In this document: one piece after another, positions 47,803 to 59,120 of the stretch
Numbering within the stretch: the first letter of the stretch is position 1
How the letters are laid out: each line of letters begins with the position of its first letter
NCBI RefSeq assembly: GCF_901875555.1
Contig: NZ_CABFMD010000034.1
Location: forward strand, 1-64,000
Direction of reading: 5' to 3'
From: Streptococcus parasanguinis
GTDB lineage: Bacteria > Bacillota > Bacilli > Lactobacillales > Streptococcaceae
DNA: 64,000 bases
Notes under the pieces: model-generated
What the model was told of the DNA's origin: nothing
Seen by the model: the letters and a program-made list of their open reading frames with translations, nothing else
Databases searched by the model: none
Position numbers and translations under genes: made by a program

Positions 47803-48174
47803 ATGTTTGGATTGTTAATTAGTATTGTTTGTTTACTTGGGGTTGCTTTTATTGCTTGGTGGTTCTTTGCAGAGCATGAAAAGGTCAGCGGCCAAGCTCG
47901 TCAGAAATCAGGTTATCAAGAAATTGAAGTCGAAGTCATGGGGGGCTATTCGCCTGAAACCATTGTCCTGAAAAAGAATGTTCCAGCTCGGATCATCTTT
48001 CATCGCAAGGATCCATCTTCATGTCTGGCTCAAGTGATCTTTCCGGATTTTGGCGTTCATGAAGATTTGCCTTTAGGTGAAAAACATGTCATTGAAATTA
48101 CGCCAGAAAAAGCGGGCGAATATGGGTTTTCATGTGGAATGAACATGATGCATGGTCAAATGATTGTGGAATAA
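47803..48174 (+). CDS. cupA: CupA-like membrane-anchored copper chaperone (cupredoxin fold)
   Basis: The 123-residue protein has one N-terminal membrane helix (about 2-22) and a cupredoxin-like domain. The possible copper ligands are Cys in DPSSCLAQV, Cys in [14 protein letters not shown] and the nearby Met residues. In S. pneumoniae CupA binds Cu(I) and hands it to CopA. It lies between copY and copA; the first domain of CopA here repeats the same fold and motif. Confidence 0.9.
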   Translation: MFGLLISIVCLLGVAFIAWWFFAEHEKVSGQARQKSGYQEIEVEVMGGYSPETIVLKKNVPARIIFHRKDPSSCLAQVIFPDFGVHEDLPLGEKHVIEITPEKAGEYGFSCGMNMMHGQMIVE

Positions 48175-48184
48175 AGGAGTAGGT

Positions 48185-50407
48185 ATGGTAGAAAAACAAA
48201 AAGCAGTTGTGGAAAACGGAGTGCAAAAGATCCGTATTACAGCAGAAAAGGGCTATAGTCCCAAAGAATTTCAACTTCAAAAAGGGATCCCTGCTGAAAT
48301 CACCTTCCATCGGATCAATCCATCCGGCTGTTACAAGGAGATTTTATTTGAAGATCAAGGGATTTTAGAGCCTTTGGAAGTCGGTGTGGATAAGGTGATA
48401 TCCTTTACCCCGACAGAAACAGGGGACTTTGAGTTTTCATGTGGAATGAAGATGCAAAAGGGTTCCTACACGGTTGTGGAAAAACGCCGTCGTGTCTTAA
48501 GTTTACTGGGTCGCTTTTGGATTACTAGTATCTTTACCCTTCCTTTATTGATCTTGATGATCGGGATGTGGGCAGGACTTGTATCCCATCCAGTCAATCG
48601 CTGGGGAAACTTTATAGCGACAACGCCGATCATGTTGGTAGCAGGAGTACCTTTTATCAAGAGTGCCTGGGCCTCATTTAAGAAGCACCATTCCAATATG
48701 GATACCTTGGTAGCTCTTGGAACCCTGGTAGCCTATGTCTATAGTGTATTTGCACTTTTTACTGGTCAGCCAGTATACTTTGAGGCTGCGGGTTTTATCA
48801 TCTTCTTTATCCTCTTAGGGCAAATCTTTGAAGAACGGATGCGTAACAATGCCTCCGAGGCTGTGGAAAAGTTGTTGGATTTGCAGGCAAAAACGGCTCA
48901 AGTTCTCCGTGATGGGAACTATGTCGAGGTGGCGGCAGAAGATATCCAAATTGATGACTTGATTCGTGTCCGTCCTGGGGAAAAGATTGCGGTTGATGGG
49001 ACGATTGTAGAAGGAAGTACGACCATTGATGAGTCGATGGTGACAGGTGAAAGCTTGCCTGTGGAAAAATCAGTTGGTGATGCAGTTATCGGCTCCACTA
49101 TCAACAGCAATGGGACCATTCTCTTTAAGGCTGAAAAAGTCGGTAGTGAGACCCTCTTATCTCAAATTGTGGACTTTGTCAAAATGGCCCAATCCAGTCG
49201 TGCTCCTATTCAAGATTTGACGGATAAGATTTCAGGTATCTTTGTTCCAGTGGTGACGATTTTGGCCATTGCGACTTTCTGGGTTTGGTCCGTGCTTCTG
49301 GGCGCATCGCTTCAAGAGGCCATGCTCTATGCAGTCTCTGTCCTCATTATTGCCTGTCCTTGTGCCCTTGGTTTAGCAACCCCAACAGCTCTGATGGTCG
49401 GAACCGGCCGTAGTGCCAAGATGGGGGTTCTGATTAAAAATGGAACAGTTCTTCAAGAAGTGCAAAAGATTCAAACCGTTGTGTTTGATAAGACAGGGAC
49501 TATTACCATTGGCCAACCACTTGTAACCGATGTTGTAGGAGATGAAGCGCGTGTCTTGACACTGGCTGCTAGTCTTGAAACTTTTTCAGAACATCCACTA
49601 GCCCAAGCGGTGTTATCCCAAGCAGAAGAAAAAGGTTTGGTGTTATCCCCTGTGGAAAACTTCCAAGCGATTGAAGGAAAAGGGGTCCAAGGTCAGATCG
49701 ACCAGCAGTTGGTGACCTTGGGAAATGGCAAACTTCATGACGGGACAGCGATGGATCCGGAGCTTGAAAAACGGATGGTAGAGTTGCAAGAGCAGGCCAA
49801 AACTGTTATCAGTTTGTCTGTGGATGGGCAAGTGATTGGCTTGATTGCCATTCAAGATGCTCCGAAGGCCAGCTCAAAAGAAGCGATCAAAAAGCTCAAA
49901 GAACGGGGCTTGAAAACGGTCATGTTAACGGGGGATAATGAACGGGTGGCCCAAGCTATTGCTAAGCAAGTGGGAATTGACACCGTCATTGCTGATGTCC
50001 TTCCTCAAGAAAAAGCTAGCGCCATCCAAAAACTGCAAGAAAGCAGTAAGGTAGCCTTCGTTGGAGATGGTATCAATGATGCTCCTGCTCTTTCGATCGC
50101 AGATGTGGGGATCGCTATGGGATCTGGAACGGATATTGCGATCGAGTCCGGTGGCATCGTGCTCACGCAAAATGATTTGCTTGGCGTTGTGCGCGCCTTT
50201 GACATGAGTCAAAAGACCTTCCGCAGGATCTTACTCAATCTCTTCTGGGCCTCTATCTACAATATTCTTGGGCTTCCAATTGCTGCCGGAGTCTTTGTAG
50301 GACTGGGATTGACCCTCAATCCAGAACTAGCAGGTCTTGCCATGGCCCTTAGTTCTTTGTCTGTTTTGACTAGCTCTCTGCTTCTCAATGTTGTGAAAAT
50401 TGATTAG
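48185..50407 (+). CDS. copA: Copper-exporting P1B-type ATPase
   Basis: It pumps Cu(I) out of the cell. The 740-residue protein replaces the usual CxxC heavy-metal domain with an N-terminal cupredoxin-like domain (about 15-100, ending [16 protein letters not shown]). Then come eight membrane helices, the actuator TGES ([11 protein letters not shown] near 295), the channel CPC in [16 protein letters not shown] near 400, the phosphorylation site FDKTGTI near 438, and [20 protein letters not shown] near 630. RBS AAAGGAG is upstream of ATG 48185. Confidence 0.95.
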   Translation: MVEKQKAVVENGVQKIRITAEKGYSPKEFQLQKGIPAEITFHRINPSGCYKEILFEDQGILEPLEVGVDKVISFTPTETGDFEFSCGMKMQKGSYTVVEKRRRVLSLLGRFWITSIFTLPLLILMIGMWAGLVSHPVNRWGNFIATTPIMLVAGVPFIKSAWASFKKHHSNMDTLVALGTLVAYVYSVFALFTGQPVYFEAAGFIIFFILLGQIFEERMRNNASEAVEKLLDLQAKTAQVLRDGNYVEVAAEDIQIDDLIRVRPGEKIAVDGTIVEGSTTIDESMVTGESLPVEKSVGDAVIGSTINSNGTILFKAEKVGSETLLSQIVDFVKMAQSSRAPIQDLTDKISGIFVPVVTILAIATFWVWSVLLGASLQEAMLYAVSVLIIACPCALGLATPTALMVGTGRSAKMGVLIKNGTVLQEVQKIQTVVFDKTGTITIGQPLVTDVVGDEARVLTLAASLETFSEHPLAQAVLSQAEEKGLVLSPVENFQAIEGKGVQGQIDQQLVTLGNGKLHDGTAMDPELEKRMVELQEQAKTVISLSVDGQVIGLIAIQDAPKASSKEAIKKLKERGLKTVMLTGDNERVAQAIAKQVGIDTVIADVLPQEKASAIQKLQESSKVAFVGDGINDAPALSIADVGIAMGSGTDIAIESGGIVLTQNDLLGVVRAFDMSQKTFRRILLNLFWASIYNILGLPIAAGVFVGLGLTLNPELAGLAMALSSLSVLTSSLLLNVVKID

Positions 50408-50414
50408 ACTCAAC

Positions 50415-50460
50415 AAAAAAAGTGGTACAGAATTCATTTAAGATTCTGTACCACTTTTTT
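50415..50460 (+). terminator. Terminator of the cop operon
   Basis: AAAAGTGGTACAGAAT pairs with ATTCTGTACCACTTTT around a nine-base loop, followed by Ts. Confidence 0.9.
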
Positions 50461-50768
50461 ATCTTTTCTTACAGCCACAAGGGAAAACGGAAGCATATAT
50501 TTTATAACAAAATATCCTATTATAAGATAGTTTGTGAAAATTTATCAAATTCGGCATCTGTTATGTAATAGGGATTGAGCATCTCTGAGCAGATCCTTAT
50601 ACATGTGAATCTCTTTGTGATAAATTAGTACTGTAATCGTTTTGTAAATCGTTTTCATGAGAATAGTCAGAATAAATTCATTTTCAAGACGAGCTTTGAT
50701 CGCAAAGATGAAGTAGAAGCGCTGTGCTTCATTTTTCAGGATCAAATTAGAAATAAAGGAGAGTTAGA
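50461..50768 (+). other. Leader and upstream region of spxB
   Basis: There is no convincing gene here. GTAAATCGTTTTCA at 50644-50657 is, on the minus strand, TGAAAACGATTTAC, a cre core with two mismatches; SpxB is a known CcpA target in streptococci. Near 50712-50740 ATGAAG pairs with CTTCAT ahead of TTTTT, which could act as an attenuator hairpin. RBS AAAGGAGAG lies just before the ATG. I could not fix a promoter with confidence. Confidence 0.4.
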
Positions 50769-52544
50769 ATGACTCAAGGGAAAATTACTGCATCTGCAGC
50801 AATGTTGAACGTATTGAAAACATGGGGCGTAGACACGATCTACGGAATCCCATCAGGAACACTTAGCTCATTGATGGATGCTTTGGCTGAAGACAAAGAT
50901 ATCCGCTTCTTGCAAGTTCGTCACGAAGAAACTGGTGCTCTTGCAGCGGTTATGCAAGCTAAATTTGGCGGCTCTATCGGGGTTGCAGTTGGTTCAGGTG
51001 GACCTGGTGCGACTCACTTGATCAATGGTGTTTACGATGCAGCGATGGATAACACTCCATTCCTTGCGATTCTTGGATCACGTCCAGTGAATGAGTTGAA
51101 CTTGGATGCCTTCCAAGAATTGAACCAAAACCCAATGTACAACGGTATCGCTGTTTACAACAAACGTGTAGCTTACGCAGAACAATTGCCAAAAGTCATT
51201 GACGAAGCTTGCCGTGCTGCCGTTTCTAAAAAAGGTCCAGCTGTTGTTGAAATCCCAGTAAACTTCGGTTTCCAAGAAATCGACGAAAACTCATACTACG
51301 GTTCAGGTTCATACGAACGCCGCTTCATCGCTCCTGCTTTGAACGAAACTGAAATTGACAAAGCAGTTGAAATCTTGAACAATGCGGAACGCCCAGTGAT
51401 CTATGCTGGTTTCGGTGGAGTTGGTGCTGGTGATGTCATCACTGAATTGTCTCGTAAAATCAAAGCACCAATCATTACGACTGGTAAAAACTTCGAAGCT
51501 TTCGAATGGAACTACGAAGGGTTGACAGGTTCTGCTTACCGTGTTGGTTGGAAGCCAGCCAACGAAGTGGTCTTTGAAGCAGACACAGTTCTTTTCCTTG
51601 GTTCAAACTTCCCATTTGCTGAAGTTTACGAAGCCTTCAAGAACACTGAAAAATTCATCCAAGTGGATATTGACCCTTACAAACTTGGTAAACGTCACGC
51701 CCTTGACGCTTCAATCCTTGGTGACGCAGGTCAAGCAGCACAAGCGATCCTCGACAAAGTGAACCCAGTTGAATCTACTCCATGGTGGCGTGCAAACGTG
51801 AAGAACAACCAAAACTGGCGTGATTACATGAACAAACTCGAAGGTAAAACTGAGGGTGAATTGCAATTGTATCAAGTTTACAATGCAATCAACAAACATG
51901 CTGATCAAGACGCTATCTATTCAATCGACGTAGGTGACACTACTCAAACATCTACTCGTCACCTTCACATGACACCTAAGAACATGTGGCGTACATCTCC
52001 ACTCTTTGCGACAATGGGTATTGCCCTTCCTGGTGGTATCGCTGCTAAGAAAGACAATCCAGATCGCCAAGTATGGAACATCATGGGTGACGGTGCATTC
52101 AACATGTGCTACCCAGACGTGATCACAAACGTTCAATACGACCTTCCAGTTATCAACGTTGTCTTCTCAAATGGTAAATATGCCTTCATCAAGGACAAAT
52201 ACGAAGACACAAACAAACACTTGTTTGGTTGTGACTTCACAAATGCTGACTATGCGAAAATCGCTGAAGCTCAAGGAGCTGTTGGATTTACAGTTGACCG
52301 TATCGAAGATATCGATGCAGTCGTTGCAGAAGCTGTGAAACTCAACAAAGAAGGTAAGACAGTTGTGATCGATGCTCGCATCACACAACACCGTCCACTT
52401 CCAGTAGAAGTACTTGAGTTGGATCCAAAACAACACTCAGAAGAAGCCATCAAAGCCTTCAAGGAAAAATACGAAGCAGAAGAACTCGTACCATTCCGCC
52501 TCTTCTTGGAAGAAGAAGGATTGCAATCACGCGCAATCAAATAA
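50769..52544 (+). CDS. spxB: Pyruvate oxidase SpxB
   Basis: This thiamine-diphosphate and FAD enzyme turns pyruvate, phosphate and oxygen into acetyl phosphate, CO2 and hydrogen peroxide, the weapon and signature product of mitis/sanguinis streptococci. The 591-residue protein has the thiamine-activating Glu in [15 protein letters not shown] near residue 55, the FAD/middle domain, and the thiamine motif [25 protein letters not shown] in two stretches near 440. Codon use is strongly biased towards preferred codons. It is linked by chemistry to msrAB (repair) and pflB (anaerobic competitor). Confidence 0.97.
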   Translation: MTQGKITASAAMLNVLKTWGVDTIYGIPSGTLSSLMDALAEDKDIRFLQVRHEETGALAAVMQAKFGGSIGVAVGSGGPGATHLINGVYDAAMDNTPFLAILGSRPVNELNLDAFQELNQNPMYNGIAVYNKRVAYAEQLPKVIDEACRAAVSKKGPAVVEIPVNFGFQEIDENSYYGSGSYERRFIAPALNETEIDKAVEILNNAERPVIYAGFGGVGAGDVITELSRKIKAPIITTGKNFEAFEWNYEGLTGSAYRVGWKPANEVVFEADTVLFLGSNFPFAEVYEAFKNTEKFIQVDIDPYKLGKRHALDASILGDAGQAAQAILDKVNPVESTPWWRANVKNNQNWRDYMNKLEGKTEGELQLYQVYNAINKHADQDAIYSIDVGDTTQTSTRHLHMTPKNMWRTSPLFATMGIALPGGIAAKKDNPDRQVWNIMGDGAFNMCYPDVITNVQYDLPVINVVFSNGKYAFIKDKYEDTNKHLFGCDFTNADYAKIAEAQGAVGFTVDRIEDIDAVVAEAVKLNKEGKTVVIDARITQHRPLPVEVLELDPKQHSEEAIKAFKEKYEAEELVPFRLFLEEEGLQSRAIK

Positions 52545-52552
52545 TTCCTCTC

Positions 52553-52747
52553 GTCGAAAATCAAAGATAAATTTGTAGACTTCTTTATTAGGTTGCTGCC
52601 GACGATTCCATCATTGAAACTGTAATTTTCAATGATGGAATCTAGTGCGGAGCCTAGAAAAAGTCCCAAAGGATTTTTCGTAGTTTGATGAGCAAGGATT
52701 TGCCATCAAACTTGGTTCCGCCTTGTTTATTCTTTGATTTTCTTAGA
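52553..52747. repeat. BOX-like or MITE-like palindromic element after spxB
   Basis: The ends GAAAATCAAAGATAAA and TTTATTCTTTGATTTTC form an inverted repeat. Inside are three stems: GATTCCATCATTGAAA/TTTCAATGATGGAATC (52609-52647), AAAAAGTCC/GGATTTTT and TTTGATG/CATCAAA. The end GAAAATCAAAGA resembles the ends of pneumococcal BOX elements, but the interior does not match what I remember of boxA, boxB or boxC. It is only seen once in the window. Confidence 0.55.
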
Positions 52748-52756
52748 GAGAAACAT

Positions 52757-52784
52757 AAAAGACCGGAGTTATTCGGTCTTTTTC
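52757..52784 (+). terminator. Terminator upstream of the VOC gene
   Basis: AAAAGACCG pairs with CGGTCTTTTT around an eight-base loop; it ends only 13 bases before the next ATG. A near-copy lies after the VOC gene at 53209. Confidence 0.7.
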
Positions 52785-52797
52785 TGGAGGATAGTAA

Positions 52798-53145
52798 ATG
52801 AATTTAAATCAATTGGATATCATCGTTTCAAATGTTCCTCAAGTCTGTGCTGAATTGGAGCATATCTTGGATAAAAAGGCGGACTATGTTGATGATGGTT
52901 TTGCTCAGTTCACGATTGGCAGTCACTGTCTTATGTTCTCACAAAGCCATTTGATACCTCTGGAAAATTTTCAGTCAGGAATCATCCTACACATTGAAGT
53001 TGAAGATTTGGAACAGAATCAAAAGCGTTTGAAAGAATTAGGGATTGAGATTTTACATGGGCCAGTTGTAACTGATTGGGGAACCGAATCCCTATTAGTT
53101 GAAGGCCCTGCTGGTCTAGTCATTGATTTTTATCGTATGAAATAG
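52798..53145 (+). CDS. VOC-family protein (glyoxalase/bleomycin-resistance fold)
   Basis: The 115-residue single-domain protein has the paired beta-alpha-beta units of the vicinal oxygen chelate fold (LDIIVSNVPQVCAELEHIL, then ILHIEVEDLEQNQKRLKELG). The C-terminal pattern is GPAGLVIDFYRM. Function is unknown: it could be a dioxygenase-like, resistance or binding protein. GGAGG lies before the ATG. It is bracketed by two very similar terminators (52757 and 53209), so the cassette between them looks self-contained. Confidence 0.8.
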   Translation: MNLNQLDIIVSNVPQVCAELEHILDKKADYVDDGFAQFTIGSHCLMFSQSHLIPLENFQSGIILHIEVEDLEQNQKRLKELGIEILHGPVVTDWGTESLLVEGPAGLVIDFYRMK

Positions 53146-53208
53146 GACGCTAGTCATTTGAAGTTAACCATAATGATTCTTAAAACAGAATATGAGAATA
53201 TGAACTAT

Positions 53209-53236
53209 TAAAAGATCGGAGCCATCCGGTCTTTTT
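53209..53236 (+). terminator. Terminator after the VOC gene
   Basis: AAAAGATCGG pairs with CCGGTCTTTT around a five-base loop and runs into Ts. Confidence 0.75.
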
Positions 53237-53343
53237 CTGTTGCGCATGTATAGGAGTTTTCTTAGAATAGTATCAGTTTTTCCTAGGATCTTGTAAGACT
53301 TTCGGGTTAAAGAGGGATATAATAGAACTATCAAATCAAGTGA

Positions 53344-54792
<1,449 letters not shown>

Positions 54793-54844
54793 AAGTCTCC
54801 TCTAGAGCTAAACCATCTTCTGGATGACTCTCTGGCAGCAAACT

Positions 54845-54889
54845 AAAAAGCTTAGAATTCCAACCACAAGTTGGGGTCCTAAGCTTTTT
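54845..54889. terminator. Bidirectional terminator after the GH1 gene
   Basis: AAAAAGCTTAG pairs with CTAAGCTTTTT, with an inner CCAAC/GTTGG stem. It suits both converging genes. Confidence 0.85.
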
Positions 54890-54918
54890 GTATGTAGTTA
54901 AGGCAAGTCCTTACTGAT

Positions 54919-55452
54919 TTACTGGTCGTAATCTAAGACATTGTTTTCGATGACAAACTTAGATTCAGCGGTAATGCTAGCTTCTCCTAGTTGCAACTGC
55001 GAACTTCCGTCTGGTTTCATGATGTGCCACTGACCGTCCTTGTGGGCAAAGATAGCCTGAAATGTGACGTTATGACTCTTGTCTCGAATAGGTAGAACAA
55101 ATGCTTGATCAGTATTCTCTAAGAGAATCTCTTCTTTTTTTTCAAAGTTATAGATATAAAATTGCCCAGTTCTTTGTCCCAAACCATGAAGTTCATCGAC
55201 TTTTTGCCACTGCTCAAACTTATTCTGAACAAGGGATTCATTATAAATCTTGTTGAAGTTTTCGTTCCGTTTCTTCGTTTCTTCCTCGTCTAGTGTTTTC
55301 TGAAACTCTGCAACCTTTTTAGTCGTTTGAATGGTTTGTCTGTTTTGCTCCCTGATTTGCTGGTGGTGGATGACTCGCATCATTCTTGCAGCAACGCCCA
55401 GGATGACGAGGATGGATACAAGGCTGATTTTAGTTTTAGCATTATTTTTCAT
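54919..55452 (-). CDS. Hypothetical secreted or membrane-tethered protein
   Basis: The 177-residue protein is not recognised. It begins with a single hydrophobic helix (KISLVSILVILGVAARMM), followed by a highly charged helical stretch (about 30-75, with KTLDEEETKKRNENFNKIYN) and a beta-rich C-terminal domain (about 90-177). No lipobox Cys is present, so it is probably anchored by its N-terminal helix and faces outward. GGGAGA lies before the ATG. It has its own upstream region and diverges from the response regulator gene. Confidence 0.6.
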   Translation of the reverse strand: MKNNAKTKISLVSILVILGVAARMMRVIHHQQIREQNRQTIQTTKKVAEFQKTLDEEETKKRNENFNKIYNESLVQNKFEQWQKVDELHGLGQRTGQFYIYNFEKKEEILLENTDQAFVLPIRDKSHNVTFQAIFAHKDGQWHIMKPDGSSQLQLGEASITAESKFVIENNVLDYDQ

Positions 55453-55656
55453 AAACTGGTCTCCCTATTTTGTCATTGGTCCTATTATACCCTTTGAAAG
55501 AAAGGATAGTCAAGTTCATCTTGTGGTGACCTAACATGCAGAATTGTAGGGGTACTATAGGATTTTATCAGATTTTCATTGACGAAGGTCCCTTTATTTG
55601 ATAGGCTAGAGGAATAGAAATGATTTGGAGTTCAAAGGAAAAAAGGAGTGAGGCAA

Positions 55657-56346
55657 GTGGCACGGGTTTTATTAATTGAGGATAATAGTGATATCCAAGA
55701 AATTTTGTATAGTCTCTTAAGTGAAGACCATGAAGTCCTTCAGGCTTTTTCAGGTACAGAAGGGCTGCGGCTTTTCCAGCAAGAAGCCATTGATTTGGTT
55801 CTTCTCGATATCATGCTTCCTGGGAAAAATGGCGATCAGGTTCTGGAGGAGATCCGTTTGCAGAGTCAAGTGCCGATCATCATGATGACCGCTCTTGGAG
55901 ACAAACACCTCATTAGTCAGTATCTCCTTGCAGGTGCCAATGATTATATCGTCAAGCCCTTTAATCTGGACGAAGTGGCAGCTCGGGTGACGGTGCAGCT
56001 GCGAAATCAAATGACGGTAGCACAGGAAGCTCAAGCGTCGCAAAAGCTTTCCTTTAAAAATCTAGTCCTGAATCCAGAAAGCTTTGAACTGGAGTCTGGA
56101 GCAAAAACACTTCGATTGGGCAAAAAAGAATTTCAAATTTTTGAAACTTTATTGGCGCATCCAAAGAAGATTTTTACCAAAGAAGAATTGTATGAGGCGG
56201 TCTGGGAAGAAGTATATCTGCCTGGAGACAATACGCTCAATGCCCAGTTGAGCAACCTCCGAAAGAAAATTGCTCAGCTTGATCCAGATGAGGACTATAT
56301 TGAAACCGTCTGGGGCTTGGGAGTTCGCTTGAAAGGATACCAGTAA
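55657..56346 (+). CDS. OmpR/PhoB-type response regulator
   Basis: The 229-residue protein has a receiver domain (VLLIEDNSDIQEIL, phospho-acceptor in VLLDIMLPGKNG near residue 50, Lys in VKPFNLDEV) and a winged-helix DNA-binding domain (KEELYEAVWEEVYLPGDN to the end). Start GTG at 55657 is preferred because AAGGAG lies eight bases before it; GTG at 55648 is an alternative. It overlaps the kinase gene by one base. A possible promoter is TTGACG (55579) with TAGGCT (55602). The convergent ABC exporter is a plausible target. Confidence 0.9.
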   Translation: MARVLLIEDNSDIQEILYSLLSEDHEVLQAFSGTEGLRLFQQEAIDLVLLDIMLPGKNGDQVLEEIRLQSQVPIIMMTALGDKHLISQYLLAGANDYIVKPFNLDEVAARVTVQLRNQMTVAQEAQASQKLSFKNLVLNPESFELESGAKTLRLGKKEFQIFETLLAHPKKIFTKEELYEAVWEEVYLPGDNTLNAQLSNLRKKIAQLDPDEDYIETVWGLGVRLKGYQ

Positions 56347-57233
56347 TGTGGGGATTGGTTCTAGTTTTAGTCGTCCTTGTCCTTCTCTTGGGACTGGGCT
56401 ATGTTCGCTTGCTTTCTTCCTTAGAGGATTTGCAAGAACAAATCCAAAAGAAGCTCCAAAATGGGAGTGGGGTAAGGTTAACGTCTCGTGTTTCAAAAAA
56501 AGAATTGGTCGCCTTGACCAAGCAGGTCAGTGATCTCTTTGACCAAATCGAGCGGACCAATCGGATTGCCTTTCAAGAGAAGAAGACCTTGGATATGGCC
56601 ATCAGTAATATTGCTCACGATATTCGGACGCCTTTGACCATTGCTTCGGGCTATACCCAACAAATTATCAAGAGCGGGACGCAAGAAGAGGAAAAACTGA
56701 AGAAAATTGCTTCCAATCTCCAAGTCGTCTCAAAACGCTTGGAATCTCTCTTGGAATACAGACGCTTGATGGAGGGAGCCATTCAGCCTCGGCTTTCAGA
56801 CGTTAATCTCAGCCAAGTCCTAACCCAGCAGTTGTTCCAGTATTATGATAGCTTGTCTGAGGCGGGGATTGCCTTAGAGGTAGAGTTAGAAGAACATCTC
56901 CATTATGCTACCGATCCGGAGCTTTGGGAGCGCCTCTTGCAAAATATGCTCAGCAATGTTCTCAAGCATGGAAAGGATCAGGCGCGGTTGATCCTGACTT
57001 CTGATGAGGAGAAGATTCGGGTCGAGCTGCGCAATATTGTGCAACAACCGATTCAGCACTTAGACCAACTGGCTAGTCGATTCTACTCAGAAAATCTATC
57101 GGATACAGAAGAGTCTTCTGGCTTGGGGCTCTACATCATTCAAAATTTTGTAGAGATCTTAGGGGGCGACTTGCAACTGGCGACAGAGGCAGACTGGTTT
57201 ATCTTAACCATTACACTAAGAAAAAAGGCTTAA
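56346..57233 (+). CDS. Sensor histidine kinase with a single N-terminal membrane helix
   Basis: The 295-residue protein has one membrane helix (about 3-20), no extracellular domain, a short coiled linker, the phospho-acceptor site NIAHDIRTPLT near residue 85, and a HATPase domain with the N-box MLSNVLKHGKD near 200 and the G box SSGLGLYI near 262. Without an outside domain it probably senses through a partner, such as the neighbouring ABC transporter, as known for antimicrobial-peptide detoxification modules. TAATG coupling joins it to the regulator gene. Confidence 0.88.
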   Translation: MWGLVLVLVVLVLLLGLGYVRLLSSLEDLQEQIQKKLQNGSGVRLTSRVSKKELVALTKQVSDLFDQIERTNRIAFQEKKTLDMAISNIAHDIRTPLTIASGYTQQIIKSGTQEEEKLKKIASNLQVVSKRLESLLEYRRLMEGAIQPRLSDVNLSQVLTQQLFQYYDSLSEAGIALEVELEEHLHYATDPELWERLLQNMLSNVLKHGKDQARLILTSDEEKIRVELRNIVQQPIQHLDQLASRFYSENLSDTEESSGLGLYIIQNFVEILGGDLQLATEADWFILTITLRKKA

Positions 57234-57254
57234 GCAGTGCTCAAGCCTTTTTTT
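57222..57254. terminator. Bidirectional terminator between the kinase and permease genes
   Basis: AAAAGGCTT pairs with AAGCCTTTT around an 11-base loop, followed by Ts. It overlaps the stop codons of both converging genes. Confidence 0.85.
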
Positions 57255-58005
57255 ATAAATCTTTGTGTTTAAAGGTAGCGAGTCCCAAGAAGCCGAAAAC
57301 AAGGATGAAGCCAAGGGCAATCGAGAGGGTGTTGGTTGTTGCTGTCGTACTTTGGACCATGGAATATTGGAATTCCAAGTTTAGATAGTGGAAAATATCG
57401 ATGTCTTTAAAGAAGAGCGCAGGAAGGCTTAAGAAGATATTTCCAACGAAGTAGCCAACGAAGGCCAAGGTGATGGATTGGCTGGCGTAAAGGAGGAAGG
57501 AAATAATGCTGACCCAAGCCAAGGTGGAGAGGAACTGAATCAGAAGGGTCAGTCCAAAATGAGCGAAGAAGTGTTCTGGCATGGTGCCAAGTCCATTGTA
57601 GAGGGTCGCAATCAAGAAGACGAGACCATAAGAAACAAGAAATTGGAAAAGAGCAATGGTCAGAACAACGGCACTTTTGGCAAAGTAGTAGCTGGCACGA
57701 GAAACGCCATAGGCCAGACTATTCTTGTATAAGTTTTGTGTTAAGTCTGTTCCCAGGACCAAGGTGATGACAATAATGGTAAAGAGAATCGTCACACTGA
57801 TGCTGGAGGAGTAGTTGGTCAAGGCTTTAAAGCCCGTCCAAACTTCTGTCGCTTGGGGTAATTTGGATTCCGTATTGACACCAACGTGTCCGCTAGCTCC
57901 AAAGATGACTCCAGATAGGATATTGAGAACGAGAATGGCTTCTGTAATCCAAAAGCCTTTGGAGCGAAAAAGTCTATAAAAATCTGCTTGAATGGTATGC
58001 AACAT
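57253..58005 (-). CDS. ABC-2 type permease, antibiotic/lantibiotic-immunity type
   Basis: The 250-residue protein has six membrane helices with the pattern of the small ABC-2 permeases used for lantibiotic immunity or bacitracin export: LHTIQADFYRLFRSKGFWITE at the start and a last helix FILVFGFLGLATFKHKDL. It pairs with the ATPase gene 54 bases upstream. AGGAG precedes the ATG. The substrate is unknown. Confidence 0.85.
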   Translation of the reverse strand: MLHTIQADFYRLFRSKGFWITEAILVLNILSGVIFGASGHVGVNTESKLPQATEVWTGFKALTNYSSSISVTILFTIIVITLVLGTDLTQNLYKNSLAYGVSRASYYFAKSAVVLTIALFQFLVSYGLVFLIATLYNGLGTMPEHFFAHFGLTLLIQFLSTLAWVSIISFLLYASQSITLAFVGYFVGNIFLSLPALFFKDIDIFHYLNLEFQYSMVQSTTATTNTLSIALGFILVFGFLGLATFKHKDL

Positions 58006-58059
58006 GATAAATCTCCTAAATGAAATGTGTGGGATAAGTAATACAAGACGGTGGGTTGA

Positions 58060-58968
58060 CTAGTCTACCAAGTCTGTAAAGAATTTTTCCAGATCTTGGC
58101 GGGCATAGTAGATTTCGTCCACATCAATATCTGCTTGAACGAGAGCTTTGACAATGACTTTAATATCGTGAGTCTGGCCAAAGACATGGATTTCTCCATC
58201 CTTATCGATGACTTTGATACGGTGATGGAGTTGATCCTGGATCAGTTGACTCGCAAGGGCTAGCTGGCTGGTCTTGAGGATGATGTAGTCTTCACCTTGC
58301 TCTTCGAATTCAGCCTTGCTAATTTCTTTGATTAGGCGTCCTTGGTCGACAATACCAAAGCGATTGGCAACCAGATAGAGTTCAGAGAGGATGTGACTGG
58401 AAATGAGGATGGTCATGCCGAGTTCATCGTTGAGGCGCTTGATCATCTGACGGAATTCCTTGATTCCGACTGGATCGAGACCATTGATGGGTTCATCTAG
58501 AATGAGGAAGTCGGGCTTGGCAATGAGCGCGATGGCAATTCCCAACCGTTGTTTCATCCCCAGTGAAAAATCACGGAATTTCTTTTTCCCAGTATTGTTC
58601 AGGCCCACATAGTTCAAGGTTTCTTTGATGACCTGGTCGGGATTCGGAATATGGCGTGCCTTGCAATAGTAGACTAAGTTTTGGTAGGCGGTCATATGCT
58701 TGTGAGCCACGGGGCTCTCAATGACGGATCCGACACGTTTCAGGGCTTGCGTCCACTGGGAGCGATTTGTAGAAGCAAAGAGAGAGACGCTTCCGTCCGT
58801 TTCTTGAATCAGCTGGGTGATAACTTTGATGAGGGTGGTTTTCCCAGCTCCGTTCTTACCGATCAGGCCGTAGACGTCGCCTTTGCGAATGCTCAGATTC
58901 ACATCATTTAAGGCGTATTGTTGACCAAATTTTTTACTCAAATGGGAAATTTCTAATACTTTTTCCAT
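58060..58968 (-). CDS. ABC transporter ATP-binding protein, BcrA/LanF-like
   Basis: The 302-residue ATPase energises the permease at 57253. Walker A is GLIGKNGAGKTTLI near residue 36, the signature FSLGMKQRLGIAIAL near 137, Walker B DFLILDEPINGLDP near 158, and the switch His in ISSHILSEL near 193. The C-terminal 80 residues form the regulatory tail seen in the bacitracin/lantibiotic group. A TATACT box lies about 45 bases upstream, next to a GCTTG/CAAGC inverted repeat that may bind the response regulator. Confidence 0.9.
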   Translation of the reverse strand: MEKVLEISHLSKKFGQQYALNDVNLSIRKGDVYGLIGKNGAGKTTLIKVITQLIQETDGSVSLFASTNRSQWTQALKRVGSVIESPVAHKHMTAYQNLVYYCKARHIPNPDQVIKETLNYVGLNNTGKKKFRDFSLGMKQRLGIAIALIAKPDFLILDEPINGLDPVGIKEFRQMIKRLNDELGMTILISSHILSELYLVANRFGIVDQGRLIKEISKAEFEEQGEDYIILKTSQLALASQLIQDQLHHRIKVIDKDGEIHVFGQTHDIKVIVKALVQADIDVDEIYYARQDLEKFFTDLVD

Positions 58969-59063
58969 ATTTTTCTCCTTCGTCCAAATGACTAGTTGTT
59001 TTCTTTACACTCTTAGTATACAGCTTGCTTTTCAAATAACTATCAAGCAATTCTCAAATATTT

Positions 59064-59099
59064 CTAAAAAAACGACTAACCTTTTAAAAGTTAGTCGTT
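59064..59099 (-). terminator. Terminator of the pabBC-hydrolase transcript
   Basis: On the minus strand AACGACTAAC pairs with GTTAGTCGTT, followed by seven Ts. Repeat copy I-E lies between the hydrolase stop codon and this terminator, inside the 3' untranslated region. Confidence 0.8.
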
Positions 59100-59120
59100 A
59101 CTTGTAGTTTAAGTTTTCTA

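Noticed and set aside
45858..50407. An intact type VII toxin gene near the TipC-like gene
   Set aside because: No LXG or WXG protein is encoded in the window; only a short remnant of unknown identity is present.
50644..50657. A certain cre site for spxB
   Set aside because: Two of 14 core positions do not fit and no promoter could be placed around it, so it is kept only as a possibility.
50545..50745. 66-codon minus-strand ORF upstream of spxB
   Set aside because: There is no ribosome site, it covers the spxB leader, and its composition is not protein-like beyond AT-rich codons.
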